From Parabacteroides chinchillae (GTDB taxonomy: Bacteria; Bacteroidota; Bacteroidia; Bacteroidales; Tannerellaceae), in the NCBI RefSeq assembly GCF_900108035.1, contig NZ_FNVS01000009.1, positions 1-64,000 on the forward strand: a DNA stretch of 64,000 bases, in the 5' to 3' direction. Positions 27,044 through 36,280 of the stretch are shown here, in pieces. Made by a program: the position numbers and the translations under genes. The notes below the pieces were generated by a model. That model was not told the origin of the DNA. It saw only the letters and a list, made by a program, of their open reading frames with translations, and ran no database searches. Position 1 is the first letter of the stretch, and every line of letters starts with the position of its first letter.

Positions 27044-27613
27044 TCAGAGTAACCTCAATAAGCATACAAGACAAAGCAAAAAGTCCTTCAATAAAGTACG
27101 TAACATTTCCAGCGCCTTACTTATTCGCACCTCTACAGTCCTCTCCGATACATTCAGCCGTATAGCAATATCTTTATACTTCATTCCCTGCATACGGTTC
27201 ATTTCAAAAGGTAACCGAAACGCTTCAGGAACTTGTTGTAATGCCAAAAGGAAATGAGTTTGCAGATCGGAAAACAACACATAATTTTCCGTATTAATTT
27301 CATCCAGCACCGGATTAGACATCATATCAGAAGCATGTTCATGCACTATGTTCCGGTGTTGAATCTCATTCATACATCTATTGCGAACGGAAGTCAATAA
27401 ATAAGATTTTAGTGATGTGGTTATTTCCAGGCTTGCACGATCATTCCATAAATTAAGAAATACAGACTGAACGATATCTTCACAAACCATCTTGTTCGAA
27501 AGAAAAACTCCTCCAAACCGGACCAAATCTTTATAATAAGAAGTAAATAAAATAGAGAATGCCTCCTTATTTCCTCTTCTTAATTCGGCTAACAACATCA
27601 ATTCACTTTGCAT
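27044..27613 (-). CDS. ECF RNA polymerase sigma factor 2 (PUL type)
   Basis: 189 residues with region 2 (NKEAFSILFTSYYKDLVRFGGVFL, EDIVQSVFLNLWNDRASL) and region 4 (VPEAFRLPFEMNRMQGMKYKDIAIRLNVSERTVEVRISKALEML). It is the presumed partner of FecR 2 and heads the minus-strand gene block. The gene to its right is divergent, with 138 bp between the starts. Confidence 0.9.
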   Translation of the reverse strand: MQSELMLLAELRRGNKEAFSILFTSYYKDLVRFGGVFLSNKMVCEDIVQSVFLNLWNDRASLEITTSLKSYLLTSVRNRCMNEIQHRNIVHEHASDMMSNPVLDEINTENYVLFSDLQTHFLLALQQVPEAFRLPFEMNRMQGMKYKDIAIRLNVSERTVEVRISKALEMLRTLLKDFLLCLVCLLRLL

Positions 27614-27751
27614 AAAACGAGTCTCCCGTAATTGACGGCAATATACGACTTATTGTTAATTATATCAAATAGAACAATTAAACATTAAACTAATATAAAC
27701 AAAGACTGTCTATTTTTCTCAGACTTATTTAGAACTAAAAGATACAAGTTT

Positions 27752-30553
27752 ATGATAAAATCGGGAAAATACCTCATTTTGATAGTATTGATACTCCTCT
27801 CACTGTCTCTTTCAGCACAGAATTCGGGAGTAAATGTTAATGGGGTCGTAGTGGAAGAAAGCACGAATGAACCTGTAGAACAAGCAACCATCCGTTTGCT
27901 AAGTGTAAAAGACAGTGCATTGGTTCGTGGTACGGTCAGCGGAAATAATGGTAGTTTTACCTTGAAAAATATCAAAACCGGAAACTATTTATTACACATT
28001 ACCTTTGTTGGTTATGATCCTTTATATCAACCACTGCGTATTACGGGGAAAACAAATCCGGTTAATGTAGGGAAACTGGCACTAAGCGATGGAAGTATTC
28101 AATTAGGCGAAGCAGTTGTCATAGGCAAAGCCCCGGAAGTTGTTGTCCGCAACGATACCATGGAATACAATGCAGATTCTTATAAAGTAACCGAAGGTTC
28201 TGTACTTGAAGACTTGCTAAAAAAGATGCCTGGTGTTGAAATAGATAGCAACGGAAAAATAACCGTCAATGGTAAAGAAGTGAAGAAAGTGATGGTAGAT
28301 GGGAAAGAGTTCTTTTCCGACGACCCAAAAGTCGCATCTAAAAATTTACCCAGCAAAATGATAGATAAGGTACAAGTTCTGGATAAGAAAAGCGATATGG
28401 CCATAATGACCGGATTTGATGACGGAGAAGAGGAGACTGTTATCAACCTGACTGTAAAACCTGGCATGAAACAGGGCTGGTTTGGTAACGCGTTTGCCGG
28501 TTACGGCAGTAAAGACCGATACGAAGGCAATGCTATGGTAAACCGTTTCATCAACAATGATCAGATTACTTTCATGGGAGGAATAAATAATACAAACAAC
28601 ATGGGGTTTTCAGATCTTGCTTCCACCATGTTTGCAGACATGGGAGGTGGAGGCAGACGGGGATTTGGTCGTGGCGGAGCAGGAAATGGTATTACTTCTT
28701 CGGGCAATGCCGGATTAAATTTCAGTAAAGAATTTAATAAAAAGATGACATTAGGAGGCAATGCCCGGTATTCCCATTCCGACAATGAAGCCAGCAGCAA
28801 AAGTTCCCAACAAAATTATCTGCCTAACGATAGTAGCTCTTATTATGACGAACAGAACCGGAGTAATACAAAAAATGATAATTTCGGCATAAATTTCCGC
28901 ATGGAATGGCAGCCGGATACTCTTACCAGAATCATATTTACTCCCGACTTCAGCTATAGTAACAGCCATAACTGGGAAAGTGGAAATTTTCATACTTTAT
29001 CCGGAGATATGGATACCGTGAATGTGGGAAATTCCAACTATTTTTCCGATGGTGAAGGGCATAATTTGAGTGCCCGATTGGAGTTCAGCCGCAAATTGAA
29101 CAATAAAGGCCGCGTGTTTAGTGCCTCTGTATCTGGAGGGCTTAGCGACTCCTATAACCAAGGAATGAATCAATCTTCTACTCAATATTATCAGCTGGAA
29201 CCCGGTCTAAAAGATGAAATCATCGACCAGAAATTCCGGTACGACAACAAAGGCTTCAACTACCGTGCCTACTTATCATGGGTAGAACCTATAGGACACA
29301 ACAATTTTATCCAATTAACTTATAGCATCAGCCAGCGTAAGCAAGAATCTCTGAAAAACTCATACACCATTGACGAGAACAATGAATACACAGTACTCGA
29401 CACCGCTTACAGCAAAAGTTACCGTAATAACTTCATCAATCAAAGAGCAAGCCTGAGCTTCAAATCACAACGCGAAAAATACAATTATACGCTCGGTTTA
29501 AACTTAGATCCGTCTTATTCCAGTAGCGAAAATTTTGTAGGAGACAGTACTTTTTCCAATCTGTCACGCAGTATTGTAAACTTATCTCCCATGGCCCAGT
29601 TTAACTATATGTTTGACAAACGTACAAACTTACGCATCACGTATAGCGGACGGACAAGCCAGCCCAGCATGACCCAGTTACAGCCTGTAGCAGACATTAG
29701 TAATCCTTTGAACACAATCATAGGTAATCCGGATCTGAATCCTCGTTATACAAATAATCTGTCGGTTCGTTTTCAAAAATTTGTACCGGAAAAGCAACGT
29801 GCTTTCATGATAATGGCAAATGCCAGTTATATCGTAAATGATATTGTCACTTATTCTACATACGAAGGGAACAGTGGTAAAAAAGTTACGACTTACGAAA
29901 ACGTAAACGGTAATTACAGCGCAAATATCCGCGCCATGATAAATACTCCGCTCCGAAATAAACGTTTTTCTATCAACTCGATGACAATGGGATCATTTGC
30001 CAACAGTAACGGATTTATCAACGAAGAAAAAAACACGAACAAAAACCTGATTCTTTCCGAACGCGGCGGTATAGACTTCCGTTCGGCTTATCTTGATCTG
30101 GGAGTAAATGGTAATATCCGCTACAACGGAACAACAAACTCATTACAAGGACAAAAGGATCAAAACACCTTCAACTATGGTGTAGGAGGTAATACGATTG
30201 TTTACCTGCCACTCGATTTTAAAATAGAAAGTGATATAAACTGGTCTACCAATTCAGGATATGCCGACGGTTATCAGCAAAAAGAAGTGCTATGGAATGC
30301 TTCGGCATCAAAAACCTTCCTGAAAAACAAACAGGCAACCCTTCGTTTCAAAATATATGATATTCTGCAGCAACGCAGCAACATTTCGCGCTCGGTTACG
30401 GCCAACTATATCCAGGATACGGAATATAACACTTTAAGTAGTTATTTCATGGTACACTTTATTTATCGTTTCAGTATCTTTAAAGGAGGCGGCTCAATGC
30501 AAGATGTCCAGATCCCCGGTCGCCATAGAAGAATGGGGCTTCCAAGAGGATGA
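27752..30553 (+). CDS. TonB-dependent-receptor-like outer-membrane beta-barrel protein, 933 aa
   Basis: A signal peptide (about 1-22, ending LSLSAQ) is followed by a carboxypeptidase-regulatory-like domain (VNGVVVEESTNEPVEQATIRLL). Next is a plug-like region (GSVLEDLLKKMPGVEIDSNGKI with KVMVDGKEFFSDDPK and VINLTVKPGMKQG), then a barrel of the Outer_mem_beta-barrel_3 kind. A Gly/Arg-rich stretch (MGGGGRRGFGRGGAGNG, about 290-310) sits in an early loop. Unlike SusC it has no STN domain and no SusD partner. The substrate is unknown. A hairpin terminator follows the stop, so it is probably monocistronic. Confidence 0.86.
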   Translation: MIKSGKYLILIVLILLSLSLSAQNSGVNVNGVVVEESTNEPVEQATIRLLSVKDSALVRGTVSGNNGSFTLKNIKTGNYLLHITFVGYDPLYQPLRITGKTNPVNVGKLALSDGSIQLGEAVVIGKAPEVVVRNDTMEYNADSYKVTEGSVLEDLLKKMPGVEIDSNGKITVNGKEVKKVMVDGKEFFSDDPKVASKNLPSKMIDKVQVLDKKSDMAIMTGFDDGEEETVINLTVKPGMKQGWFGNAFAGYGSKDRYEGNAMVNRFINNDQITFMGGINNTNNMGFSDLASTMFADMGGGGRRGFGRGGAGNGITSSGNAGLNFSKEFNKKMTLGGNARYSHSDNEASSKSSQQNYLPNDSSSYYDEQNRSNTKNDNFGINFRMEWQPDTLTRIIFTPDFSYSNSHNWESGNFHTLSGDMDTVNVGNSNYFSDGEGHNLSARLEFSRKLNNKGRVFSASVSGGLSDSYNQGMNQSSTQYYQLEPGLKDEIIDQKFRYDNKGFNYRAYLSWVEPIGHNNFIQLTYSISQRKQESLKNSYTIDENNEYTVLDTAYSKSYRNNFINQRASLSFKSQREKYNYTLGLNLDPSYSSSENFVGDSTFSNLSRSIVNLSPMAQFNYMFDKRTNLRITYSGRTSQPSMTQLQPVADISNPLNTIIGNPDLNPRYTNNLSVRFQKFVPEKQRAFMIMANASYIVNDIVTYSTYEGNSGKKVTTYENVNGNYSANIRAMINTPLRNKRFSINSMTMGSFANSNGFINEEKNTNKNLILSERGGIDFRSAYLDLGVNGNIRYNGTTNSLQGQKDQNTFNYGVGGNTIVYLPLDFKIESDINWSTNSGYADGYQQKEVLWNASASKTFLKNKQATLRFKIYDILQQRSNISRSVTANYIQDTEYNTLSSYFMVHFIYRFSIFKGGGSMQDVQIPGRHRRMGLPRG

Positions 30554-30600
30554 TAAAATAATGACTTACCATGCGTCATAAAAGCATTCCCAATAAATAT

Positions 30601-30666
30601 AACTATAATTTTTTTGACTCATAGTTATGATTTTAAAAAGTCATAACTATGAGTCCGTTTTTTTGT
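30601..30666. repeat. 22-bp-period array B, three units
   Basis: Units at 30601, 30623 and 30645 begin AACTATAATTTT, AGTTATGATTTT and AACTATGAGTCC; the first two end GACTCAT and AGTCAT. Alternating orientation of the AACTATGA core makes the array also a hairpin. It fills the gap between the barrel-protein gene and the surE promoter. Confidence 0.7.
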
Positions 30667-30667
30667 T
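30616..30667 (+). terminator. Terminator after the beta-barrel gene (formed by array B)
   Basis: GACTCATAGTTATGA (30616-30630) pairs perfectly with TCATAACTATGAGTC (30641-30655) across a 10-nt AT loop, followed by CGTTTTTTTG. It is the strongest hairpin seen in this part of the window. Confidence 0.85.
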
Positions 30668-30701
30668 TTACAGGAGTAGGGGGATTTTGCTTAGTAAGCA
30701 T

Positions 30702-30709
30702 TATCTTTG
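30702..30709 (+). promoter_or_regulatory. -7 box of the surE-lpxB promoter
   Basis: TATCTTTG is a full -7 match, 37 bp before the surE ATG. No convincing -33 element is visible at the normal distance. Confidence 0.5.
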
Positions 30710-30746
30710 CATGACCCTGCAGTAAATATAAAATAAAACAATAAAT

Positions 30747-31514
30747 ATGACAAAAGAAAGACCGCTTATCTTAATTACAAATGATGATGGCGTATTGGCA
30801 AAAGGCATTAATGAACTGATTGTTTGTCTCCGCGACCTGGGAGACATTATTGTGTTTGCACCGGACGGTCCACGCTCTGGTATGGCAAGTGCTATTACTT
30901 CACTCGTTCCTATTAAATATACATTGCTAAAAGAAGAAGAAGGTTTGACAATCTATAGTTGCTCGGGTACCCCTGTTGACTGCATCAAACTATCCATTAA
31001 CGAAATCCTGGACAGAAAACCGGACTTGCTTGTTTCCGGCATCAATCACGGAGGCAACATGGCCATTTGTGTAAACTATTCGGGAACGATGGGAGCTGCT
31101 GCCGAAGGATGTATTTTCGATGTACCGTCAATAGGCGTTTCATTATTAGACCATGCTGCCGACGCCGATTTTTCGGAAAGTTGCCGTCTGGCACGTATGC
31201 TTGCCCGGCGCGTGTTGAAAGAAGGACTTCCACATGGTATATATCTCAACCTGAATGTTCCAAAGACTTCACATGTTTTAGGATTAAAAGTATGTCGCCA
31301 GGCTGACGGTAGATGGATTAAAGAATTCAAACGCTCGGAAGATGCAAGCGGTAATCCTGTATATTGGCTTACCGGAGAATTTAAAAGCAATCAACCCATT
31401 CATCCGGACAATGATATGTTAGCGCTGAACAGCGGCTATGCATCTCTCGTACCATGTAAGATAGATGTTACAGATTATGACTTCATATCTACCCTCAATA
31501 ATTGGAAATTATAA
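30747..31514 (+). CDS. surE: 5'/3'-nucleotidase SurE
   Basis: 255 residues, normal for SurE. The start [14 protein letters not shown] holds the metal-binding Asp pair (NDDG, D14-D15). [37 protein letters not shown] and IGVSLL are the other family signatures. SurE removes phosphate from nucleoside monophosphates with a divalent metal and is linked to stationary-phase survival. It is the first gene of a pair with lpxB (16 bp gap), an arrangement frequent in Bacteroidales. Confidence 0.95.
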   Translation: MTKERPLILITNDDGVLAKGINELIVCLRDLGDIIVFAPDGPRSGMASAITSLVPIKYTLLKEEEGLTIYSCSGTPVDCIKLSINEILDRKPDLLVSGINHGGNMAICVNYSGTMGAAAEGCIFDVPSIGVSLLDHAADADFSESCRLARMLARRVLKEGLPHGIYLNLNVPKTSHVLGLKVCRQADGRWIKEFKRSEDASGNPVYWLTGEFKSNQPIHPDNDMLALNSGYASLVPCKIDVTDYDFISTLNNWKL

Positions 31515-31529
31515 TATTCTTTTCTTTAT

Positions 31530-32663
31530 ATGAAATATTATCTGATAGCCGGTGAAGCTTCCGGGGACCTGCATGCTTCCAACCTGATGGCTGCACTGAA
31601 AGAACAAGATAAGGAAGCGGATTTCCGCTTTCTGGGAGGGGATCTTATGCAAGCCGTTGGAGGTACTCTGGTAAAGCATTATCGCGAAATGGCATTTATG
31701 GGATTCATCCCTGTATTGCTCAACCTGCGTACAATATTAAAAAACATGCAGACATGTGAAGAAGATATCAGCCGCTATCAGCCGGATGTGGTAATATTGA
31801 TCGATTATCCGGGTTTCAACCTGAAGATTGCCAAATTTGTAAAAACAGTGCTACACTTACCTGTTTACTATTATATATCTCCTAAAATCTGGGCTTGGAA
31901 ACAATATCGCATTAAAGATTTCAGAAAGTATGTAGATAAGATGTTCTGCATACTACCTTTCGAAACTGAATTCTATCATAAGCTCAATTATACAGTAGAT
32001 TATGTAGGCAATCCGTCTGTCGACTCAGTAGCCCTATATATGGAACAAAAGGCTGTTTCCCGTGATATTTTTTATACAGAAGAAAACCTGAACGATAAAC
32101 CAATCCTAGCTTTACTTGCCGGCAGCAGGCGGCAAGAAATAAAAGACAATCTCCCCACTATGTTAAATGTAGCTGCTTCCTACCCCGATTATCAACCGAT
32201 AATAGCAGGAGCTCCTGGTATCAGCCCTGATTTTTATAACAAATATACGGGCAATCATCCGGTAAAAATCATTTTCGGAAAAACTTATCCGCTTCTGCAA
32301 CATAGCAAAGCCGCTTTGGTAACATCAGGAACAGCAACACTGGAAACATCGCTTTTTCGCATACCGCAAGTTGTTTGCTATTATACGCCGGCCGGTAAAT
32401 TGGCAAGTTTCATCTTCCGCCATTTTTTCCATACAAAATATATTTCATTAGTAAATCTGATAGCCGGGCGGGAAGTGGTACAAGAATTATTCGGAGCACG
32501 TTTTTCCCGGCAGCAAATCCAGGAAGAATTAGGACGGATTTTACAAAATAAAGAGTATCGCCAAAAGATGCTGGATGGTTATGATGAAGTAATCCGGATA
32601 CTCGGAAAACCCGGAGCATCCGAGAGGACAGCACGACTAATTTATCACTCACTTCTGCATTAA
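31530..32663 (+). CDS. lpxB: Lipid-A-disaccharide synthase LpxB
   Basis: 377 residues starting KYYLIAGEASGDLHASNLM, the hallmark LpxB N-terminus. FRFLGGDLMQAVGG, MAFMGFIPVLLNLRTI, LIDYPGFNLKIA, YYISPKIWAWKQYRI, LALLAGSRRQEIKDNLP and VTSGTATLETSLF are all present. It joins UDP-diacylglucosamine and lipid X to make lipid A disaccharide at the inner membrane (GT19). It is probably co-transcribed with surE. Confidence 0.96.
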   Translation: MKYYLIAGEASGDLHASNLMAALKEQDKEADFRFLGGDLMQAVGGTLVKHYREMAFMGFIPVLLNLRTILKNMQTCEEDISRYQPDVVILIDYPGFNLKIAKFVKTVLHLPVYYYISPKIWAWKQYRIKDFRKYVDKMFCILPFETEFYHKLNYTVDYVGNPSVDSVALYMEQKAVSRDIFYTEENLNDKPILALLAGSRRQEIKDNLPTMLNVAASYPDYQPIIAGAPGISPDFYNKYTGNHPVKIIFGKTYPLLQHSKAALVTSGTATLETSLFRIPQVVCYYTPAGKLASFIFRHFFHTKYISLVNLIAGREVVQELFGARFSRQQIQEELGRILQNKEYRQKMLDGYDEVIRILGKPGASERTARLIYHSLLH

Positions 32664-32756
32664 CATCTTTTATTAACGCCTTATGCAGCATTTTATTACA
32701 GTTATTCATCTTCCCTTATACAAACGAAGAAATAACATTGTAATGATACTAAAGGT

Positions 32757-33500
32757 ATGAAGACGTTGAAATCAATTTTATTTATTGCAGGAGTTTTTTT
32801 AACTTCACTTACATTTCATTCCTGTCTGGATGATGACGGTTACTCACTGGATAAATTCTGGATAGAACCCGCCACCGTAGTGCCCATTAACGACAATTCT
32901 TTTTATTTACGGACAGACGATGGTTCTACTTTATGGCCGGCAGCCCCTATCTATATTCATTACGAAGCAAAAGAACGACAGAGAGCGTGGGTAAATTACA
33001 CAATTTTAGGTGATTCAATCGGAAACTATTCCCACTCTATCAAAATTAACGGGATATCCGACATTCTTACAAAAGATATAGCAAAAAATCTGGGGGACGA
33101 AAACGATTCTGTCTATGGTACAGACCCTGTTTCCATCAAAAATCCAAAACAAGACATCTGGATTTCCGACAATTTCCTGAATATCCTGTTCCGTATGAAT
33201 TATGGCGGTTCAAAAAAGCACTTTGTGAACGTAATACAACCGGATGAAAAAAATCCTTATTTGCTGGAATTCCGTCACAATGCCTATTTCGATCCGGCTG
33301 TTACATCCACAGAAGGCCTTGTTTGCTTCCGGATGGAAAGCTTGCCTGATACGAATGGAAAAACCGTAACATTAACATTACGCGTAAAAACATTTGAAGG
33401 AGAAAAAGAATATACATTAGAATATAATTCCGATAAACAAGAATCTTCTGACAATAGCAAAAGTATTAATATGACAGGAGATATGGATAACTTGGAATAA
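32757..33500 (+). CDS. NigD-like lipoprotein, 247 aa
   Basis: The lipobox is TFHSC (Cys23). An aromatic-rich N-terminal beta domain (YSLDKFWIEPATVVPINDNSFYLRTDDGSTLWP) is followed by a larger beta domain with LNILFRMNYGGSKKHFVNVIQ and LLEFRHNAYFDP, then a disordered Ser/Asn/Asp tail. This is the NigD-like pattern of Bacteroidetes, named after a Prevotella bacteriocin-immunity locus. Most copies are orphan lipoproteins of unknown role. No bacteriocin gene is visible nearby. A terminator follows. Confidence 0.82.
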   Translation: MKTLKSILFIAGVFLTSLTFHSCLDDDGYSLDKFWIEPATVVPINDNSFYLRTDDGSTLWPAAPIYIHYEAKERQRAWVNYTILGDSIGNYSHSIKINGISDILTKDIAKNLGDENDSVYGTDPVSIKNPKQDIWISDNFLNILFRMNYGGSKKHFVNVIQPDEKNPYLLEFRHNAYFDPAVTSTEGLVCFRMESLPDTNGKTVTLTLRVKTFEGEKEYTLEYNSDKQESSDNSKSINMTGDMDNLE

Positions 33501-33542
33501 ACCTTCCCACATAACTTTTATTTTTATCATTTAGTTCAGGAG

Positions 33543-33574
33543 GAGAGACATCGGGATGATGCCTCTCTTTTTTT
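33543..33574 (+). terminator. Terminator after the NigD-like gene
   Basis: GAGAGACATC and GATGCCTCTC pair with one mismatch around a GGGAT loop, followed by a run of eight T. The T-run abuts the promoter of the next operon. Confidence 0.8.
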
Positions 33575-33577
33575 GTA

Positions 33578-33585
33578 TAATTTTG
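33578..33585 (+). promoter_or_regulatory. -7 box of the ECF sigma 3 operon
   Basis: TAATTTTG is a full TAnnTTTG match directly after the terminator. Transcription from it would begin near 33592, which rules out starts upstream of about 33594 for the sigma gene. Confidence 0.55.
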
Positions 33586-33632
33586 TATCGTTGATGCAAC
33601 GTTACAAATACGGCCTTCGTTTATATAAACAA

Positions 33633-34166
33633 ATGGAAGAAATTACTGCACATCTGATAGAAGGTTGCCGGCAAGGGAAACGAGCCTCACAACTCGCCCT
33701 TTACAAGCAATTTGCACAAAGGCTATACATAACCTGCGTACGAATCACCGGCAACCAGGAAGAAGCGGAAGAAGCAATGCAGGATACATTCCTAAAGATA
33801 TTTTCCCGCCTCGACCAGTATCACGATAGTCAGTGTTTCGAAGCCTGGATACACAGAATAGCTATCCATACTGCCATTGATTACGTACGTCGGCAAAAAC
33901 CCGATTGGGAACAATTGCCGGACAATATGGCCGAGCAACCGGACGATGACAAAGAAGTGGAAGAACAAATCCACTATACCGTCCTTCAGGTAAAAGAAGG
34001 CATGAAAAAACTAGCCGCCGGCTATCGCGTAATCCTCTCTCTTTACCTCTTTGAGGGATATGATATGGAAGAGATTGCCTCTATCCTGAACATTCAACCG
34101 CCGAGCGTACGCAGCCAATACCTGCGTGCCAAGCGTAAACTTTTAGATATTATAGGAGCTAATTAA
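33633..34166 (+). CDS. ECF RNA polymerase sigma factor 3
   Basis: ATG 33633 (MEEITAHLIEGCRQG) is chosen because the promoter lies just upstream; in-frame TTG 33573 and ATG 33594 are less likely. Region 2 (LALYKQFAQRLYITCVRITGNQEEAEEAMQDTFLKIF) and region 4 (AAGYRVILSLYLFEGYDMEEIASILNIQPPSVRSQYLRAKRKL) are intact. It is a SigW-like factor, unlike the SusC-type ones, and heads an operon with a membrane protein starting two bases later and a DUF4097-like protein. This is a common Bacteroidetes trio of sigma, membrane partner and envelope protein. Confidence 0.9.
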   Translation: MEEITAHLIEGCRQGKRASQLALYKQFAQRLYITCVRITGNQEEAEEAMQDTFLKIFSRLDQYHDSQCFEAWIHRIAIHTAIDYVRRQKPDWEQLPDNMAEQPDDDKEVEEQIHYTVLQVKEGMKKLAAGYRVILSLYLFEGYDMEEIASILNIQPPSVRSQYLRAKRKLLDIIGAN

Positions 34167-34167
34167 T

Positions 34168-34704
34168 ATGGATAAACTAAAAGATTTCATTGATGCCAAT
34201 AAGGAAGCATTCAACGACGACATGCTTCCCCAAGGACACTTTGAACGTTTCGAACGGAAACTAATAACTTCCTCCGGTAGACGTTTCAAAAGAAAGCAAC
34301 TATACATGATCGGTGCTTTTATTGCTGCTGCTTGTTTTGCCTTGCTATTTATCCTTCGGATACCCGGTGGAAGCACGATTCCCAACCCTGTCAAACAACA
34401 GACTGCACAACACTGCCAGAAACAGGAAATAGAAGAACTCCGTATCTACTACAACATGCAAATGAATGATGTAATGGCACGTATGGAAGAAATCTACAAA
34501 GAAGACAAAACACCTGGTACGTCAGAATTATTACAAGCAACAAAGCAAGTGCTTCGAGACAATTACATGTTCGAACAAACCATACTGCCAACTCTACCCT
34601 GCAGCAATAACGGACTGTATGCTATGACACAACATTACAACAGCAGTCTGGAAGGACTCTCCATTATGCTCAAGCAGATGGAGCAGGTAGCGGGTAGCAA
34701 GTAG
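34168..34704 (+). CDS. Single-pass membrane protein, probable anti-sigma factor, 178 aa
   Basis: The first 40 residues are charged and cytoplasmic (KDFIDANKEAFNDDMLPQGHFERFERKL), a motif often seen in membrane partners of Bacteroidetes ECF factors. One membrane helix follows (about 46-64, YMIGAFIAAACFALLFILRI). The periplasmic part is a coiled-coil-like helix (KQEIEELRIYYNMQMNDVMARMEEIYKE). One base separates the sigma stop (TAA) from its ATG, so translation is probably coupled. The anti-sigma role is inferred from topology and position; no zinc motif is present. Confidence 0.68.
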   Translation: MDKLKDFIDANKEAFNDDMLPQGHFERFERKLITSSGRRFKRKQLYMIGAFIAAACFALLFILRIPGGSTIPNPVKQQTAQHCQKQEIEELRIYYNMQMNDVMARMEEIYKEDKTPGTSELLQATKQVLRDNYMFEQTILPTLPCSNNGLYAMTQHYNSSLEGLSIMLKQMEQVAGSK

Positions 34705-34728
34705 ATAACAATTAAAAACTTAAATAAA

Positions 34729-35820
34729 ATGAAGTATTCAGTACAAACAAAAAACTATTCACTATGCCTGGTAGCCATGTTAATGCTACTATGCAGTCTT
34801 CCGGCTTTAGCAAAAGATCAGGGATATACAAAACGAAAAGAGATAAACAAATCTTTCAACGTAAGCATGAATGATCTTCTGCAAGTAGACAATCGCTATG
34901 GAAACATCACTATCGCATACTGGGGTAAGAAAGAAGTAGCCTTCCGTATCGTAATAGAATCGAAATCAAGCAATGAAAGCAGAGCCCAGGCAGAACTGGA
35001 CCGTGTAAATATCGATCTGCAAAAGTCCGGCAATACAGTATCTGCCATCACCAGCCTGGCTAAGAGTTCAGGCAACTGGAACTGGGGAAACGGTGAAAAC
35101 CACAGCCTCAATATCCACTACTATATCAACATTCCAAATGGTTTAGCCATGGATTTGACGCAGAAGTACGGAAACATTGACTTGCCAGCCAGCAACGATG
35201 GCAAATGCGATCTGCATGTTAAATACGGCAACCTGTCTGCCGGAAATTTCAAAGCCGGACTCACAGTGGAAGCCAAATATAGTAATGTGACCATCGGCAA
35301 TGTGAACAATGCAGAACTTGAAGTTGGCTATGCAGGCAACGTCAGTATCGGTAATGCCAAAGAGCTGAACATAGACAGCAAATATTCCAATCTTACTCTG
35401 CAGGATGTAAAAAAACTATCTCTGGAAAAGAAATACGGCAACCTTAAGGCCGGAACTATCGAAAGTGTTTCACTGGAAATGAAATATAGTGAAGGAACCA
35501 TCCAAGCTATAACCAGCCAGCTTATTGTAGACGAATTGAGCTACGGCTCACTTACGGTAAAAGAATTGTCGCCCAACTTCAGGGAAGTAAATGTCAACGC
35601 CAGATACGGCAATCTGAATCTGAATATCCCTGCCAAAGCAGCCTTCAAAGTAAGCGCCGACAATATGAAATATGGGAACTACAGCATTAAAGGATTTAAC
35701 ATCACCTCTTCGGAGAAAGAAGATAAAAGAACTTACCGCTCTGAAATAAATAACGGTGGCAACCGCACCATTTATTTCGACGGCAACGGATATAGCAACT
35801 TAAAGATAAATGCAAATTAA
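34729..35820 (+). CDS. DUF4097-like secreted protein with YGN/YSN solenoid repeats
   Basis: A signal peptide (about 1-29, ending LPALA) precedes a beta-solenoid-like protein. The tetrapeptide Tyr-Gly-Asn or Tyr-Ser-Asn after a charged residue recurs about eleven times at roughly 13-30-residue intervals (RYGNITI, KYGNIDL, KYGNLSA, KYSNVTI, KYSNLTL, KYGNLKA, RYGNLNL, KYGNYSI). Each is followed by alternating hydrophobic residues, as expected for stacked turns. This is the DUF4097/GIN2 adhesin-like class often placed after ECF sigma genes. It is third in the sigma 3 operon and ends at a bidirectional terminator. The ligand is unknown. Confidence 0.75.
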   Translation: MKYSVQTKNYSLCLVAMLMLLCSLPALAKDQGYTKRKEINKSFNVSMNDLLQVDNRYGNITIAYWGKKEVAFRIVIESKSSNESRAQAELDRVNIDLQKSGNTVSAITSLAKSSGNWNWGNGENHSLNIHYYINIPNGLAMDLTQKYGNIDLPASNDGKCDLHVKYGNLSAGNFKAGLTVEAKYSNVTIGNVNNAELEVGYAGNVSIGNAKELNIDSKYSNLTLQDVKKLSLEKKYGNLKAGTIESVSLEMKYSEGTIQAITSQLIVDELSYGSLTVKELSPNFREVNVNARYGNLNLNIPAKAAFKVSADNMKYGNYSIKGFNITSSEKEDKRTYRSEINNGGNRTIYFDGNGYSNLKINAN

Positions 35821-35843
35821 TGCACACTCGCTTATGAATAACT

Positions 35844-35876
35844 AAAAAGCCCGCGTTGTGAAACGCAGGCTTTTTT
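35844..35876. terminator. Terminator between two convergent ECF operons
   Basis: AAAAAGCC-CGCGTT and AACGC-AGGCTTTTTT form a stem with a GTGA loop. It has A- and T-tracts on both sides, so it can serve the plus-strand DUF4097 operon and the minus-strand sigma 4 operon. Confidence 0.85.
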
Positions 35877-35890
35877 ATTTCTATCCAATT

Positions 35891-36280
35891 TTATTTATTA
35901 TGCAAGTTTTCCTTCATCGACTCTTTAATCCGTAACCAATTATCCAGTTGGGTAAAGAAAAAGAATATCGAAACAGAACTACTGATTGTAAGTAATAATG
36001 GAAAGAAATGCTTTACCGTCCGGATCATACTGTCTGTCGCAGCATACTCTTTCATGCAAAGCATCACACCACCTGCAATAATCGCCATATAGACAATAAA
36101 AACAATAAGGATAGTACTGAAAGAAGGAAGCTTTTTCATGTAACACTTATGAATGGCAGCCCGCTTTTCTCCCATAATCAATGCCATGATACGCGCATTG
36201 AGCGAAAAAGGGGGTTGCTCGGCTGTATCTTTCATTAAATCCCGGGTCAGTTTATTAACATATTCTTCTGTTGTATTCAT
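35891..36280 (-). CDS. Two-helix membrane protein downstream of ECF sigma 4, 129 aa
   Basis: ATG 36280 overlaps the TGA of the sigma gene by four bases (ATGA), which fixes the start; the frame stays open upstream but that part is inside the sigma gene. The cytoplasmic N-terminus (MNTTEEYVNKLTRDLMKDTAEQPPFSLNARIMALIM) is followed by two membrane helices (about 52-74 and 90-108) and a basic tail. The N-terminal segment could bind sigma. By position it is the likely anti-sigma or membrane partner of sigma 4. Confidence 0.65.
   Translation of the reverse strand: MNTTEEYVNKLTRDLMKDTAEQPPFSLNARIMALIMGEKRAAIHKCYMKKLPSFSTILIVFIVYMAIIAGGVMLCMKEYAATDSMIRTVKHFFPLLLTISSSVSIFFFFTQLDNWLRIKESMKENLHNK

Noticed and set aside
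32757-33500. NigD-like gene as evidence for a bacteriocin locus
   Set aside because: NigD-like lipoproteins are common orphans in this group and no bacteriocin precursor, transporter or maturation gene is nearby.
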